A stretch of 64,000 bases of DNA from Candidatus Baldrarchaeota archaeon (GTDB lineage Archaea > Asgardarchaeota > Baldrarchaeia > Baldrarchaeales > DXJG01). The stretch spans positions 39,855 through 103,854 of the forward strand of contig DXJG01000002.1 in assembly GCA_019056805.1 (NCBI GenBank), read 5' to 3'. Below, piece after piece: positions 28,434-38,515 of this stretch. Position 1 is the stretch's first letter. The number at the start of each line of letters is the position of its first letter. A program made the translations under genes and the position numbers. The notes below the pieces were generated by a model. That model ran no database searches. It worked only from the letters and a program-made list of their open reading frames with translations, and was not told the origin of the DNA.

Positions 28434-29579
28434 GTGACACGAAAAAACCATAAACTACGTCATGCATCAACAAGTACTAGTGAACTCGATAAAGCAAGAG
28501 CAAGCGGCAAGAAAATCAGTATACCTTCCCTAAAACTAGTGGTTCTAAAACCTATAGGATATCCCCTTCGATCTATTGGTGATGAAAGACCAATCTCCAT
28601 TACAACGGACAATATAAAGCTTTTTGAAGCATATGCAAAGGAGCAATGGTCTGGCTTTTATGTTAAAGAAGGCGATTTTCTCTTCGATCAATTTATGTAT
28701 CCCGACTTTGCTTTCGAGGTAGTAAAAGTTTCGCCTCGTGGTGGAGGTAGAATTAGCAATAAAACAGAAATTCGCCTTAAAGTAGATACTTTAAGTCCAG
28801 TCGTTCGAGAAATTCCTAAAGTTAAATTTTCTGATGTCATTGGTCACGAAAAAGCAAAAAATAAGTGTAAAATCATTCAAAAATATCTAAAGTATCCTGA
28901 AAAATTTGGAGAATGGGCCCCGAAAAACATCCTCTTTTATGGGCCTCCTGGAACTGGAAAAACCATGATGGCTAAAGCTTTAGCTTCTGAAACAAATGTA
29001 CCTATCTTCTTAACTAGAGCGACAGATCTCATAGGACTTCATGTAGGTGATGGGGCAAGAAGAGTTCATCAACTTTTTGGTGAAGCAAGAGAATCTGCTC
29101 CTTGTATAATTTTCATAGATGAGCTTGATGCAATAGGGTTAGATAGAAGATACCAATCTATTAGGGGTGACGTCTCCGAAATAGTTAATGCATTGCTTTC
29201 AGAAATGGATGGATTAAATCCTAATCTGGGAATTGTCACAATTGGTGCGACAAATGCTCCGGAACTTCTTGACCCAGCTATAAGAAATAGATTTGAAGAA
29301 GAAATAGAATTTCCACTACCTACAAAAGAAGAAAGATTCGAAATATTGAAGCTCTACGCGAAACGCTTACCTCTTCCAGTAAAAGTTAACCTGTGGAAAA
29401 TAGCAGAGGAAACAGAAGGATTTTCGGGTAGAGATTTGAGAGAAAAAATTCTAAAGAATGCTCTTCACATGGCAATTCTAAAAAATAGACGAATAATCGA
29501 TGAAAAAATTTTAAGAGAGGTCTTGACTTTCGCAAGAAAACAGTTAAAAATGGATGGATGGACGGGAATGTTCCTTTAA
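28434..29579 (+). CDS. AAA+ ATPase (proteasome-regulatory-like, archaeal family)
   Basis: [69 protein letters not shown]. Confidence 0.85.
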   Translation: MTRKNHKLRHASTSTSELDKARASGKKISIPSLKLVVLKPIGYPLRSIGDERPISITTDNIKLFEAYAKEQWSGFYVKEGDFLFDQFMYPDFAFEVVKVSPRGGGRISNKTEIRLKVDTLSPVVREIPKVKFSDVIGHEKAKNKCKIIQKYLKYPEKFGEWAPKNILFYGPPGTGKTMMAKALASETNVPIFLTRATDLIGLHVGDGARRVHQLFGEARESAPCIIFIDELDAIGLDRRYQSIRGDVSEIVNALLSEMDGLNPNLGIVTIGATNAPELLDPAIRNRFEEEIEFPLPTKEERFEILKLYAKRLPLPVKVNLWKIAEETEGFSGRDLREKILKNALHMAILKNRRIIDEKILREVLTFARKQLKMDGWTGMFL

Positions 29580-29596
29580 CTGGAGAGTGAAAATAT

Positions 29597-30244
29597 TTGA
29601 AACTGGTTCTGGGGGTCTGCGGGCTTCCGGCTTCCGGAAAATCTACTTTTATAAATTTTTCTAGAGAGTGGTTAAAGCTAAAGGGTTGGTCTTCTCTTTC
29701 TATAAAAATGAGTTATGCTCTCTTCACCTATTACAAAAACTTATTTGAAAAAAAATTTGGTGTTAAAAATTATAAAGAAGTAAAAAGACATATGTTTCAG
29801 AAAATAGGTGATGTTGCGAGAAATGAACTTGGAGAGGATGCTATAGCAATTTTAACTTACCGCCTACTTAATGAGCAAGTCATGAAACATAATGATGTGG
29901 ATGTTGTATTTATTGATGGAATAAGAGATGCTGGAGAAGTTAAATATTTTGACAAAAAGTTCGACGACATATTTTATCTAGTTGCAATAGAAGCTTCCCT
30001 AGAAATTCGATTAAAAAGAGCAGCTGAAAGAAATGAGGGAGAAAAAGATAAGCTTCAAAAAGAAGAATTTATACAAAGAGATGTCTGGGAACAAGAAAAA
30101 TATCAAAAAACAATTAATATGGCCAAGAAAATACTAAAAGAAAATAAAAGATTTTTTAAAATAACAAATACAGGAACAAAAACAGAACTCGAGAAAAAAA
30201 CAATAGAGACATTAAAAACTATTCTATCAAATCTCAAATCTTAA
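29597..30244 (+). CDS. P-loop nucleotide kinase-like protein (UPF0200-type)
   Basis: Walker A GVCGLPASGKSTF; VVFIDGIRDAGEVKYF; adjacent to a UPF0201-like gene. Confidence 0.75.
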   Translation: MKLVLGVCGLPASGKSTFINFSREWLKLKGWSSLSIKMSYALFTYYKNLFEKKFGVKNYKEVKRHMFQKIGDVARNELGEDAIAILTYRLLNEQVMKHNDVDVVFIDGIRDAGEVKYFDKKFDDIFYLVAIEASLEIRLKRAAERNEGEKDKLQKEEFIQRDVWEQEKYQKTINMAKKILKENKRFFKITNTGTKTELEKKTIETLKTILSNLKS

Positions 30245-30269
30245 CACTTAACAATTAGGGGTTATTCTC

Positions 30270-30704
30270 ATGATAAAAATACGAGTTGAAGCACCACTAT
30301 ACCCAACGGAAGACTTTAATAAAGTAAAAAAGGCTATCGAAAACATCATACCAGGTATCGACTGCAAAATAGAAAAAATAGGTAAAAACACGTACATAGT
30401 AGGAGAAATTGAAGGAGTAAAAGGATTAAGACTCTTTCATCAACAGCTAAGAGAACAACAGATTCTTGATACCGCTAGATCGGTACTTAAAAGAGGCGTA
30501 AGTGGAAATACCATTATATTTTATATTCGCAAACAAGCAGCTTTCATGGGCAAAATACATTTTTGTGATGCCTATGCAGAAACACCCTTAGGTCCAATCA
30601 CTATTCAAATCACGTCAGATGATCCTCAAAAAATCATAGATTGGCTTGCACCTCCCACAAAAAGAGGACAACCAATATTTGAAATAAAAATTCAAGAAGA
30701 GTAA
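30270..30704 (+). CDS. UPF0201-like conserved archaeal protein
   Basis: IRVEAPLYPTEDFNKVKKAIENIIPG..LRLFHQQLREQQILDTARSVLKRG. Confidence 0.75.
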   Translation: MIKIRVEAPLYPTEDFNKVKKAIENIIPGIDCKIEKIGKNTYIVGEIEGVKGLRLFHQQLREQQILDTARSVLKRGVSGNTIIFYIRKQAAFMGKIHFCDAYAETPLGPITIQITSDDPQKIIDWLAPPTKRGQPIFEIKIQEE

Positions 30705-31618
30705 GGTATATGGATAGTCAAAAAATCATAGGAAATAAAACTTGCAGGAAATATATCTCTTATTTCCTTTTCTAGTTTTTTCACATCTTCTTCTGTATAT
30801 CTCGGGCTGATATGAAATATTGCTAGTCTTTTTACACCAGCTTTTAAAGCGATTTTTGCTGCATCAATAACGGTTGAATGTCCACCTTCTAAAGCTTTTT
30901 CCTTTAAATTTTGATCAAAAGTTCCGTCGTGAATTAAAAGATCAGCTCCTTGTGCAAATTTTATCATTTCACTACAAGGTCTAGTATCTCCACTATAGAC
31001 AATCTTTCTACCTGGTCTAGGTTTTCCAACAACCTGTTCGGGACGAATAACTCTTCCATTTTCTAATGTAATAGGTTTTCCCAGTTGAAGCTTTTTCCAT
31101 AAAGGCCCTTTTGGTACACCTAGAGCTTCTGCCTTTTCGGGGGAAAATTTTCCTGGTCTAGGTTTTTCGATCAAAGCATAGGCAAGAGTATAAACTCCAT
31201 GATCAACAGGAGTACATGTTACATAATAGTCTTCTTCTTCAACTACTAGTCCTTTTTCAATCTCAGAAACTTTCACATCGAAAGTTAATGTAAATTTTAC
31301 AGTCTTTATAATGGCCTTCAAAAAATCACTAATTCCTGGGGGACCATAAATTTCTAGAGGTTTATCCCGGCCTAAAAGTGAAAAAGTTTGAAGTAAACCC
31401 GCTATACCAAGTACATGATCACCATGAAGATGAGTAATAAAAACCTTGGATAATTTGCCAATTTTTAAGTCAGATTTAAGTATTTGTCTTTGAGTTCCCT
31501 CACCACAGTCAAAAAGTAATAATTCCCTTTCTTTTCTAATTGCAATAGCGGGTAATCCTCTATCTTTCGTAGGCATACTGCCTGATGTTCCCAAGAATGT
31601 TATTTTCAAATAAAACAC
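30692..31618 (-). CDS. rnz: Ribonuclease Z
   Basis: FLGTSGSMPTKDRGLPAIAI, metallo-beta-lactamase HLHGDHVLGI, YSGDTRPC, HISPRY. Confidence 0.94.
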   Translation of the reverse strand: MFYLKITFLGTSGSMPTKDRGLPAIAIRKERELLLFDCGEGTQRQILKSDLKIGKLSKVFITHLHGDHVLGIAGLLQTFSLLGRDKPLEIYGPPGISDFLKAIIKTVKFTLTFDVKVSEIEKGLVVEEEDYYVTCTPVDHGVYTLAYALIEKPRPGKFSPEKAEALGVPKGPLWKKLQLGKPITLENGRVIRPEQVVGKPRPGRKIVYSGDTRPCSEMIKFAQGADLLIHDGTFDQNLKEKALEGGHSTVIDAAKIALKAGVKRLAIFHISPRYTEEDVKKLEKEIRDIFPASFISYDFLTIHIPYSS

Positions 31619-31619
31619 C

Positions 31620-32777
31620 TCACATATTTCTTAAAATAGCTATTTTACGTGTCAAGCTCTTGTGAACACGCATCAAATAACTTTCAACAAGTTTAAGACC
31701 AAAGTTCTCTGCAAATTCTTCAAGAGGAATCCAAAGAGGAGTAGCTATCACCATATAACTACCCTTCTTCATCAGTGGTGAAGCATTTTCAATAAACGCA
31801 TAAATTAGCTTTCTAAGAGGGCTACCCATAGTAGAAGAAGATATTCCATAGGGAGGATCAGTGCTAATAGAATCTACCTTCGATATTGTTATAAGTCTCG
31901 CATCAGCGATAAACAACGCATTTACATCTAGACCATAGTGCCTAAGGTTATACATAGCGCCCCTAATCATTTTAGCACTAACATCAGAACCAATGACTCT
32001 ACACCCTATTAAAGCAGCTTCAATCAAAATTCCTCCGGCTCCACAAAAAGGATCATAGAAAATACTATTAGCCCTTGCTCGGGAGAGGTTAACTAGAAGC
32101 CTAGAGAGAAAAGGACTCATAGAACTTGGGTGCATATATGGACGTAGATGCGTCGCTCTTAAATTAAACCTCCCTCGTTTAATTTTAGCCATACAAAGAC
32201 CAAAAACAAAATTTTCTTCTGTTAAAACACCATAGAAACAAACATCCGGATTTGTCAGGTCAACTTTAATTTTTTTTCCAGAATTTTTCAATATATTCTC
32301 GCCGAGGAGTTTTATCAATTCAACACTATTTATATGCGGAGAATATTGCTTTATACGTTTAACTTCAACAAGAAAACTGGATTTTCCATCCAAAATACTA
32401 TCAAACGGAACATCTTTCATACAACTATTAATATCAAAAATATTAGCTTCACAACAAAATAAAAGTTTGCAGCAGACATGCGTATAAGCAGCACGCTTGG
32501 CAACAACTTTGCACGGATCACTAGAACATTTTAATATAATTACTTGATTCAATACATCAATAATCTTATACTCGATACCCTCACTTTCTAAAATGGCTCT
32601 TAATTCAGCAAAAGGAAGAGATTCCAACTCTCCAGAAACAACGAAGAAATACTCATTCATGATATACACCTCAATATCACTCACCATATATATCAAAACC
32701 ATTAATAGAATTTGCTTTTGTAAAAAGTCTAAACCCGGTTCGAGTTTAACGTAAAAAAGAGTAGTAACTATTAACAT
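31620..32777 (-). CDS. THUMP-domain tRNA guanosine-N2 methyltransferase (Trm11/TrmG10 family)
   Basis: RATHLRPYMHPSSMSPFLSRLLVNLSRA, FYDPFCGAGGILIEAALIG, STDPPYGISSS. Confidence 0.85.
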   Translation of the reverse strand: MLIVTTLFYVKLEPGLDFLQKQILLMVLIYMVSDIEVYIMNEYFFVVSGELESLPFAELRAILESEGIEYKIIDVLNQVIILKCSSDPCKVVAKRAAYTHVCCKLLFCCEANIFDINSCMKDVPFDSILDGKSSFLVEVKRIKQYSPHINSVELIKLLGENILKNSGKKIKVDLTNPDVCFYGVLTEENFVFGLCMAKIKRGRFNLRATHLRPYMHPSSMSPFLSRLLVNLSRARANSIFYDPFCGAGGILIEAALIGCRVIGSDVSAKMIRGAMYNLRHYGLDVNALFIADARLITISKVDSISTDPPYGISSSTMGSPLRKLIYAFIENASPLMKKGSYMVIATPLWIPLEEFAENFGLKLVESYLMRVHKSLTRKIAILRNM

Positions 32778-32800
32778 AGGTTGTACATCAAGGGGCTTGA

Positions 32801-33928
32801 ATGGAACACTTTACAAACTTGCAGAAAGACTTTTATTTAAAAAATAGTGAATTACGAGTAGGAGGAAACAAAATGATAAAGGAAGCAACCGCACCTCACA
32901 CAAAACTGCCAGATAACAAAGTAAGGTGTGATCTTTGCCCTCGACATTGCGTGTTAGAAGTTAATAAGATTGGTGCATGTAAAACGAGGAAAAACATAAA
33001 CGGAAAACTATATACATTAATCTATGGATCCGTTTCAGCTATGGCTGTGGATCCCATAGAGAAAAAACCGCTTTTTAACTTCTATCCAGGAAGTTTAGCC
33101 TTCTCTATCTCAAGCGTTGGTTGTAATTTCTTTTGTAAATTCTGTCAAAACTGGCACTTATCACAATCATCCCCGGGACAAATAAAAACAGAAGAAGTTC
33201 CACCAGAAAAAATAATAGAATTAACAAAACGTTATAAATGTGAGTCCATTGCTTATACCTATAATGAACCCCTGATTTGGTGGGAATATGTTTTAGACGT
33301 ATCTAAACTTGCGCATAAAGAAGGTATATTTAATGTTCTCGTTACTAATGGGTATATTACTTTAGAGGCTCTAGAAGAACTTCTGCCCTACATAGATGCT
33401 GCAAATGTCGATGTTAAGGCTTTCAAAGATAGTTTTTATCAAGAGCTATGCGGTGTTCCCAGCTTAAAGCCTGTACTTGAGACTTGCGAGATGATGAAGG
33501 AGAAAGGAATTCATGTAGAAATTACCAACCTCATTATTCCAGGCTATAATGATGACATAGAAGAGATTAGATCTATTTGCAAATGGGTAGTTGAAAAATT
33601 AGGACCAGATACTCCTTTACATTTCTCTAGATTTTACCCACATTACAAAATGACTTACGTATCACCCACTTCAACATCTACTCTAGAAAAAGCTAGAAAA
33701 ATAGCCTTGGAAGAAGGTGTACATTACGTTTATATAGGTAATGTTCCGGGGCATGACGGTGAAAATACTTATTGTCCAGGGTGCGGTAAACTTTTGATAA
33801 GACGATTTGGATTCGATGTAGTTGAATGGAATTTAACCGAGGAAAATAAATGTAAATATTGTGGTAAAAAAATAGCTATAAGAGGTAAGTTTGTTAAAAG
33901 AGGTGGATGGATACCATTTATAATTTAA
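32801..33928 (+). CDS. amrS: AmmeMemoRadiSam-system radical SAM enzyme
   Basis: CDLCPRHCVL..GCNFFCKFCQNWHLSQ..YTYNEPLIW..VYIGNVPGHDGENTYCPGCG. Confidence 0.88.
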   Translation: MEHFTNLQKDFYLKNSELRVGGNKMIKEATAPHTKLPDNKVRCDLCPRHCVLEVNKIGACKTRKNINGKLYTLIYGSVSAMAVDPIEKKPLFNFYPGSLAFSISSVGCNFFCKFCQNWHLSQSSPGQIKTEEVPPEKIIELTKRYKCESIAYTYNEPLIWWEYVLDVSKLAHKEGIFNVLVTNGYITLEALEELLPYIDAANVDVKAFKDSFYQELCGVPSLKPVLETCEMMKEKGIHVEITNLIIPGYNDDIEEIRSICKWVVEKLGPDTPLHFSRFYPHYKMTYVSPTSTSTLEKARKIALEEGVHYVYIGNVPGHDGENTYCPGCGKLLIRRFGFDVVEWNLTEENKCKYCGKKIAIRGKFVKRGGWIPFII

Positions 33929-33949
33929 GATTTAAATTGGTGATAAACT

Positions 33950-34159
33950 ATGCCTGTATGTCCTGAATGTGCTGCAGAAATGAAATGGGATCGCAATAGA
34001 TTTATGTATGTTTGTAAGACTTGTGGACTTGCTCTAAGAAGAGAGGAGTTAGATAGAATTAGAGATAAACAGAGAAGAGAAGTTTTAACAGAGGAAGAAG
34101 AAAAGAAAAAAAGGAGAAAAGAATATCTAGAATGGTGGCTATCAAAGGAGAAAAAATAA
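33950..34159 (+). CDS. Small zinc-ribbon protein
   Basis: CPECAAEMKWDRNRFMYVCKTCGLALRREEL. Confidence 0.75.
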   Translation: MPVCPECAAEMKWDRNRFMYVCKTCGLALRREELDRIRDKQRREVLTEEEEKKKRRKEYLEWWLSKEKK

Positions 34160-34213
34160 ATTATCGCCCATAAATAACAGCTCTTAGGATTAGTTCATAC
34201 CATTTTTAATGTT

Positions 34214-35344
34214 TTAGCTGACTGGTTTCCATAGAATGTTTAATTTGTCTGCAATTTTATAGGCTTTTTCCATTTCTTTTCCACTAGGCCGTCTATCAAT
34301 ATCACTGTATTTTGGGTTTCCAGGAACTTGAAATAGAGGCCTATACTGTTCCATGATATTTACTAGAGCTTTAGGACAGTTTTCAGCTATCCATTCTAAT
34401 ATTGGACGGGTACAACATTCTATGTGATTTGGCAGTACTAAGTGTCTAATAATCATACCAGAAGTACCTTGTGCAACTGTTTCATCATAAGCCATTTTAT
34501 GATTCCTTGAAACTATACTCCAATAATTTGGAACTTTTGAAAGGCGTTTTGCGCACTCATCACTTCCATATTTAAAGTCAGGAAGCCAAAAATCAATGAT
34601 ATCCAGAAGTAGTTTCATCAGTTCCTTTGAGCAATACATATTAGAGTTCCATAGTTGAGCAATATTAACTGTAGTATACTTCATGGATGCAATTATATGA
34701 TATGCATTAGGTGTAGGTTCCCCACCGACCCAATTAACATTTCTCGCACCTTCTCTCTTAAGACTATTAACAATTCTGGCTAACTTTTCAGGTGTAACGA
34801 CTTCACCATTATCGGGATTATTTGAAATATCCCAGTTCTGACAGAAAACACATGGACCAAAATTACAACCAGCAAAGAAAATAGTCCCCGATGGAACTAG
34901 CGGGGCTTCTTCTCCCATGTGGAGAAACGCTGTGGAAACTCTCGCTTTATCATCAATTCTACAGAATCCTCTTTCGCCTTCCAATCTGTTAACTTCACAG
35001 CGTCTTTCACAAAAACAACACTTCTGAAGAATACGGCAGGCAATTTCTACCTTCAAATCTAGATAAGAAACTTTAGGAGAATCTAAATCTTCAAGATTTA
35101 CTTGATTACTATCAATTTTCTTAAGTAGAGATCTAAATCTTTTACTCGCTTTATTGTGCGCAAACCAAAGTCTTTCGATGGGAGCATCTAAACTTACATC
35201 AACCGATACTTTTTTAGCGATTAAAAACTTAGCAGGCAAATTACCTTGCATAATAGCATAATATCGCCTAAGTCTTTCCTTTACTTCAATATTACGCCAA
35301 ACAGCAACAGCATCAGGCCTATAAAACATCCACAAACCCAACAA
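34214..35344 (-). CDS. Radical SAM protein, PflA-like
   Basis: GCNFGPCVFCQNWDISN..NWVGGEPTPNAYHIIASM, N-terminal CCFCERRCEVNRLEGERGFCRI. Confidence 0.85.
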   Translation of the reverse strand: MLGLWMFYRPDAVAVWRNIEVKERLRRYYAIMQGNLPAKFLIAKKVSVDVSLDAPIERLWFAHNKASKRFRSLLKKIDSNQVNLEDLDSPKVSYLDLKVEIACRILQKCCFCERRCEVNRLEGERGFCRIDDKARVSTAFLHMGEEAPLVPSGTIFFAGCNFGPCVFCQNWDISNNPDNGEVVTPEKLARIVNSLKREGARNVNWVGGEPTPNAYHIIASMKYTTVNIAQLWNSNMYCSKELMKLLLDIIDFWLPDFKYGSDECAKRLSKVPNYWSIVSRNHKMAYDETVAQGTSGMIIRHLVLPNHIECCTRPILEWIAENCPKALVNIMEQYRPLFQVPGNPKYSDIDRRPSGKEMEKAYKIADKLNILWKPVS

Positions 35345-35468
35345 CCTCCAGATTCATCCAATACAAAATAAGATTAGCACATTATATCTACATTTCTAAT
35401 AGACTCTTATACCACAATAAAGAAGTTTTATCCTAACAAAAATGTAGGTCAAAAGAAGAAGTTAAAAT

Positions 35469-37286
35469 TTACATCACTGTTACTGATTTTGCTAGGTTAC
35501 GAGGTTTATCTGGATCCACTCCTCTTTTTACAGCTACATAATAGGAAAACAATTGAAGTGGGATTATATAAGTGATTGGTGAAAATATAGGAAACGTTGA
35601 CGGTATTTTGAAGGTAACATCCGCTAGTTGTGGGACTTTTTGATCTTTTTGATCTACTACTGCTATTATTTCTGCTCCCCTGGCTTTCATTTCCATAATA
35701 TTCCCTATTATATGTTTGTGTGTTTCATCTGGAGGCGCTATAAAGACGCACGGATATCCAGGTTCTATTAGTGCAATGGGTCCGTGTTTAGATTCTCCTG
35801 CCGGATAACCTTCTGCATGAATATACGATATTTCTTTTAGTTTTAGAGCTCCTTCTAATGCCGTTGCTGTACTTATCCCTCTTCCCAAGAAGTAAAAGTT
35901 ACTTTTTAGATAATACCTTTCTGCCATGGTTTTCGCTTTTTCTTCGTGCACCTCTATGATTTCTTTCACTTTTTGTGGTATTTGATATAATTCTGAAAGT
36001 AATTGTTTCGTCTCTGTTTCTGCTAATGATCCATTTTGTTTTGCTAAATTTATTGTTATTAATGCTAAGGTTGCAAGTTGTGTTGTAAAGGTTTTTGTTG
36101 CTACCACGCCTATTTCTGGTCCCGCCTGCATGTAAATCGTGTGATGAGCAATTCTTGTTATAGAACTTCCCAAAACATTAGTTATTGCTAAGATCTTTGC
36201 ACCATACTTTGCTGCATGTCTTACAGCATTTAATGTATCCGCTGTTTCTCCCGATTGAGTTATTGCTATAATTACAGCGTTTTCATCTAATGTTTCTCCT
36301 ACAAGTTCTGGAAACTCAGAAGCAATTATTGCCTGTGAATATGTTTTTGCAAGGTTCGAAAACATGTACGCGCCAGTTAACCCTGCATGATAAGAAGTAC
36401 CAGCAGCCACAAAATATATTCGGTTCGCTTTCATTAAGTTTTCAACAAAAACATTTACGTATTCTGGACGCACTCTAAGTGTGTCTTTTATCGCTCTGGG
36501 CTGTTCATGTATCTCTTTTAGGATAAAGTGAGGAAATCCACCTTTTTGAGCCATTTCTGCAGTCCAGTTTATAACCTTAACTTCCTTAGTTAAAATCTCT
36601 CCATTAAGATTTTGTACAGTCACACTATATGGAGTTAATACTGCTATTTCACCATCATTGAGAAAAATCACTCTATTTGTCATTGGCAAAAACGCTGGAA
36701 TATCTGATGCGCAATAAACAGCTTTTTCACCAATTCCGATAACTAAAGGACTGTCCTTTCTAGCACAAACAATTTTATTTGGCTCGTCAGCATAAATGAC
36801 AGCTATAGCGTATGAACCTTTTAACTGTTTAAGAGTTTCCCTTACAGCATCTGCTAAATTGTAACCCCTTTTTACATAGTTTTCAATTAAATGTGAAATA
36901 ACTTCGCTATCTGTCTCTGATCGAAATACATGGCCCTCTTTTTCGAGTTGTCTCCTTAGTTCCAAAAAGTTTTCTATTATTCCATTATGTACAACTGCTA
37001 TTTTTTCTGTACAGTCGGTATGTGGATGGGCATTATGTTTTGATGGTGCCCCATGCGTCGCCCATCGAGTATGTCCTATACCTACATGTCCTGGAAGCGA
37101 ATCAAAATTTAATTTTTTATGAATTTCGTCGATTTTTCCCTTATCTTTCTTTGTGTGCAATGTGGAGTTGTATATAGTTGTTATCCCTACTGAATCATAG
37201 CCACGATACTCTAATCTCTTAAGACATTCCCTTAGTAAACTTGCAACCTTTTGATTGTTAGACGCGATGCCGATAATACCGCACAC
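35469..37286 (-). CDS. glmS: Glutamine-fructose-6-phosphate aminotransferase
   Basis: MCGIIGIAS, GIGHTRWATHGAPSKHNAHPH, two SIS domains, C-terminus NLAKSVTVM. Confidence 0.97.
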   Translation of the reverse strand: MCGIIGIASNNQKVASLLRECLKRLEYRGYDSVGITTIYNSTLHTKKDKGKIDEIHKKLNFDSLPGHVGIGHTRWATHGAPSKHNAHPHTDCTEKIAVVHNGIIENFLELRRQLEKEGHVFRSETDSEVISHLIENYVKRGYNLADAVRETLKQLKGSYAIAVIYADEPNKIVCARKDSPLVIGIGEKAVYCASDIPAFLPMTNRVIFLNDGEIAVLTPYSVTVQNLNGEILTKEVKVINWTAEMAQKGGFPHFILKEIHEQPRAIKDTLRVRPEYVNVFVENLMKANRIYFVAAGTSYHAGLTGAYMFSNLAKTYSQAIIASEFPELVGETLDENAVIIAITQSGETADTLNAVRHAAKYGAKILAITNVLGSSITRIAHHTIYMQAGPEIGVVATKTFTTQLATLALITINLAKQNGSLAETETKQLLSELYQIPQKVKEIIEVHEEKAKTMAERYYLKSNFYFLGRGISTATALEGALKLKEISYIHAEGYPAGESKHGPIALIEPGYPCVFIAPPDETHKHIIGNIMEMKARGAEIIAVVDQKDQKVPQLADVTFKIPSTFPIFSPITYIIPLQLFSYYVAVKRGVDPDKPRNLAKSVTVM

Positions 37287-37517
37287 TAGCGAACCTCCAA
37301 AATCGGTGAGGAGGTATCTACTTCAGATAACTTATTAAGTATTATTAAGAAAATATTTAGAATTGTCTAGTCAACTTTTTTACATACAAATAGCCGCCCT
37401 CTGAAAGCAAGAGTAATTTTGGACAAAAAGAAAGGAGATCATACTTTTAACTTTAATATTAAGTTAGGAACAGTAACTATTATAAAATCATTTGTAATAT
37501 TATAAAATACATTTTAC

Positions 37518-38480
37518 ATGGAGGTAACTTGCTTGAATCCTTATGTACTGTTTAAGAGAGAAGACAAGTATGTTGTTGTTCCCGCTAAGCTACTTGACGA
37601 ACCAAACAAGATATTGGCAGTTGCCAATCCACTAAGAATAAAAATTCTGAAAATACTTGCAGAACAACCCATGTATTCTCGTCAATTAGCCAATTTCCTA
37701 AAAGTTGACGAACAAACCATATATTATCATGTTAAGTTTTTAGAAAAAGCGGGTCTTATAAAACTTCAAAGAAGAGAGGAGAAAAAGGGAGCTGTAGCAA
37801 AATATTACACAGTGGAGTCGCCCAGTTTAGTATTTAACCTAACTGAACCAAAAGATGTTGAAGAGTTTATCTTGCCTAAAGTCCCGCTAAGTGAAAAGGC
37901 CAGAAATTTCTTAAATCCTCATTTAAAAAATGGAGATTTAGATACGCTTATTATAATTGGAAGCCCTGATTCACATGGCCCATATAGAAGCCAAGCAAGA
38001 GATGGGCACTACGCGGTAGATTTAGCCATTTTTCTTGGGTCAATTTCCCGTTGTGAACCAAATTTTATTACACGATTAGACACTGAAATAAGGGAAAGTG
38101 ATTTGAAAAGAAACTTAATATTAGTGGGCGGTCCAATTGTTAATACTGTGACATATAAGATTAATGAAAATCTTCCTATCTACTTTGATGTAAGTCATCA
38201 AAGTAGAATTGTTTCAAAAATATCTCATAAAGTATATTATGAAGATGAATGTGGTATTATTGTAAAGATATCCAATCCTTTTAATCCTGATAATACAGGC
38301 ATTTTAGTTTTAGCAGGAAAACGTTATTGGGGTACACGAGCAGCAATAATAGCCGTTGTTAAACATCTTGATGAAGTTGCAGAGAATAATTTTTATAATT
38401 CTGATATTCCAGCAAGGGTAGTTAAAGGTATAGATGAAGACAGTGATGGAATAATCGATACTGTAGAGTTCCTAGAGTGA
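37518..38480 (+). CDS. ArsR-type winged-helix regulator with C-terminal S-layer-like domain
   Basis: HTH ANPLRIKILKILAEQPMYSRQLANFLKVDEQTIYYHVKFLEKAGLI; C-terminal LILVGGPIVNTVTYKINENLPIYFD..LVLAGKRYWGTRAAI..GIDEDSDGIIDTVEFLE. Confidence 0.8.
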   Translation: MEVTCLNPYVLFKREDKYVVVPAKLLDEPNKILAVANPLRIKILKILAEQPMYSRQLANFLKVDEQTIYYHVKFLEKAGLIKLQRREEKKGAVAKYYTVESPSLVFNLTEPKDVEEFILPKVPLSEKARNFLNPHLKNGDLDTLIIIGSPDSHGPYRSQARDGHYAVDLAIFLGSISRCEPNFITRLDTEIRESDLKRNLILVGGPIVNTVTYKINENLPIYFDVSHQSRIVSKISHKVYYEDECGIIVKISNPFNPDNTGILVLAGKRYWGTRAAIIAVVKHLDEVAENNFYNSDIPARVVKGIDEDSDGIIDTVEFLE

Positions 38481-38515
38481 AACACAAATAGAAAATTAGT
38501 AAGAATATTACGCAG

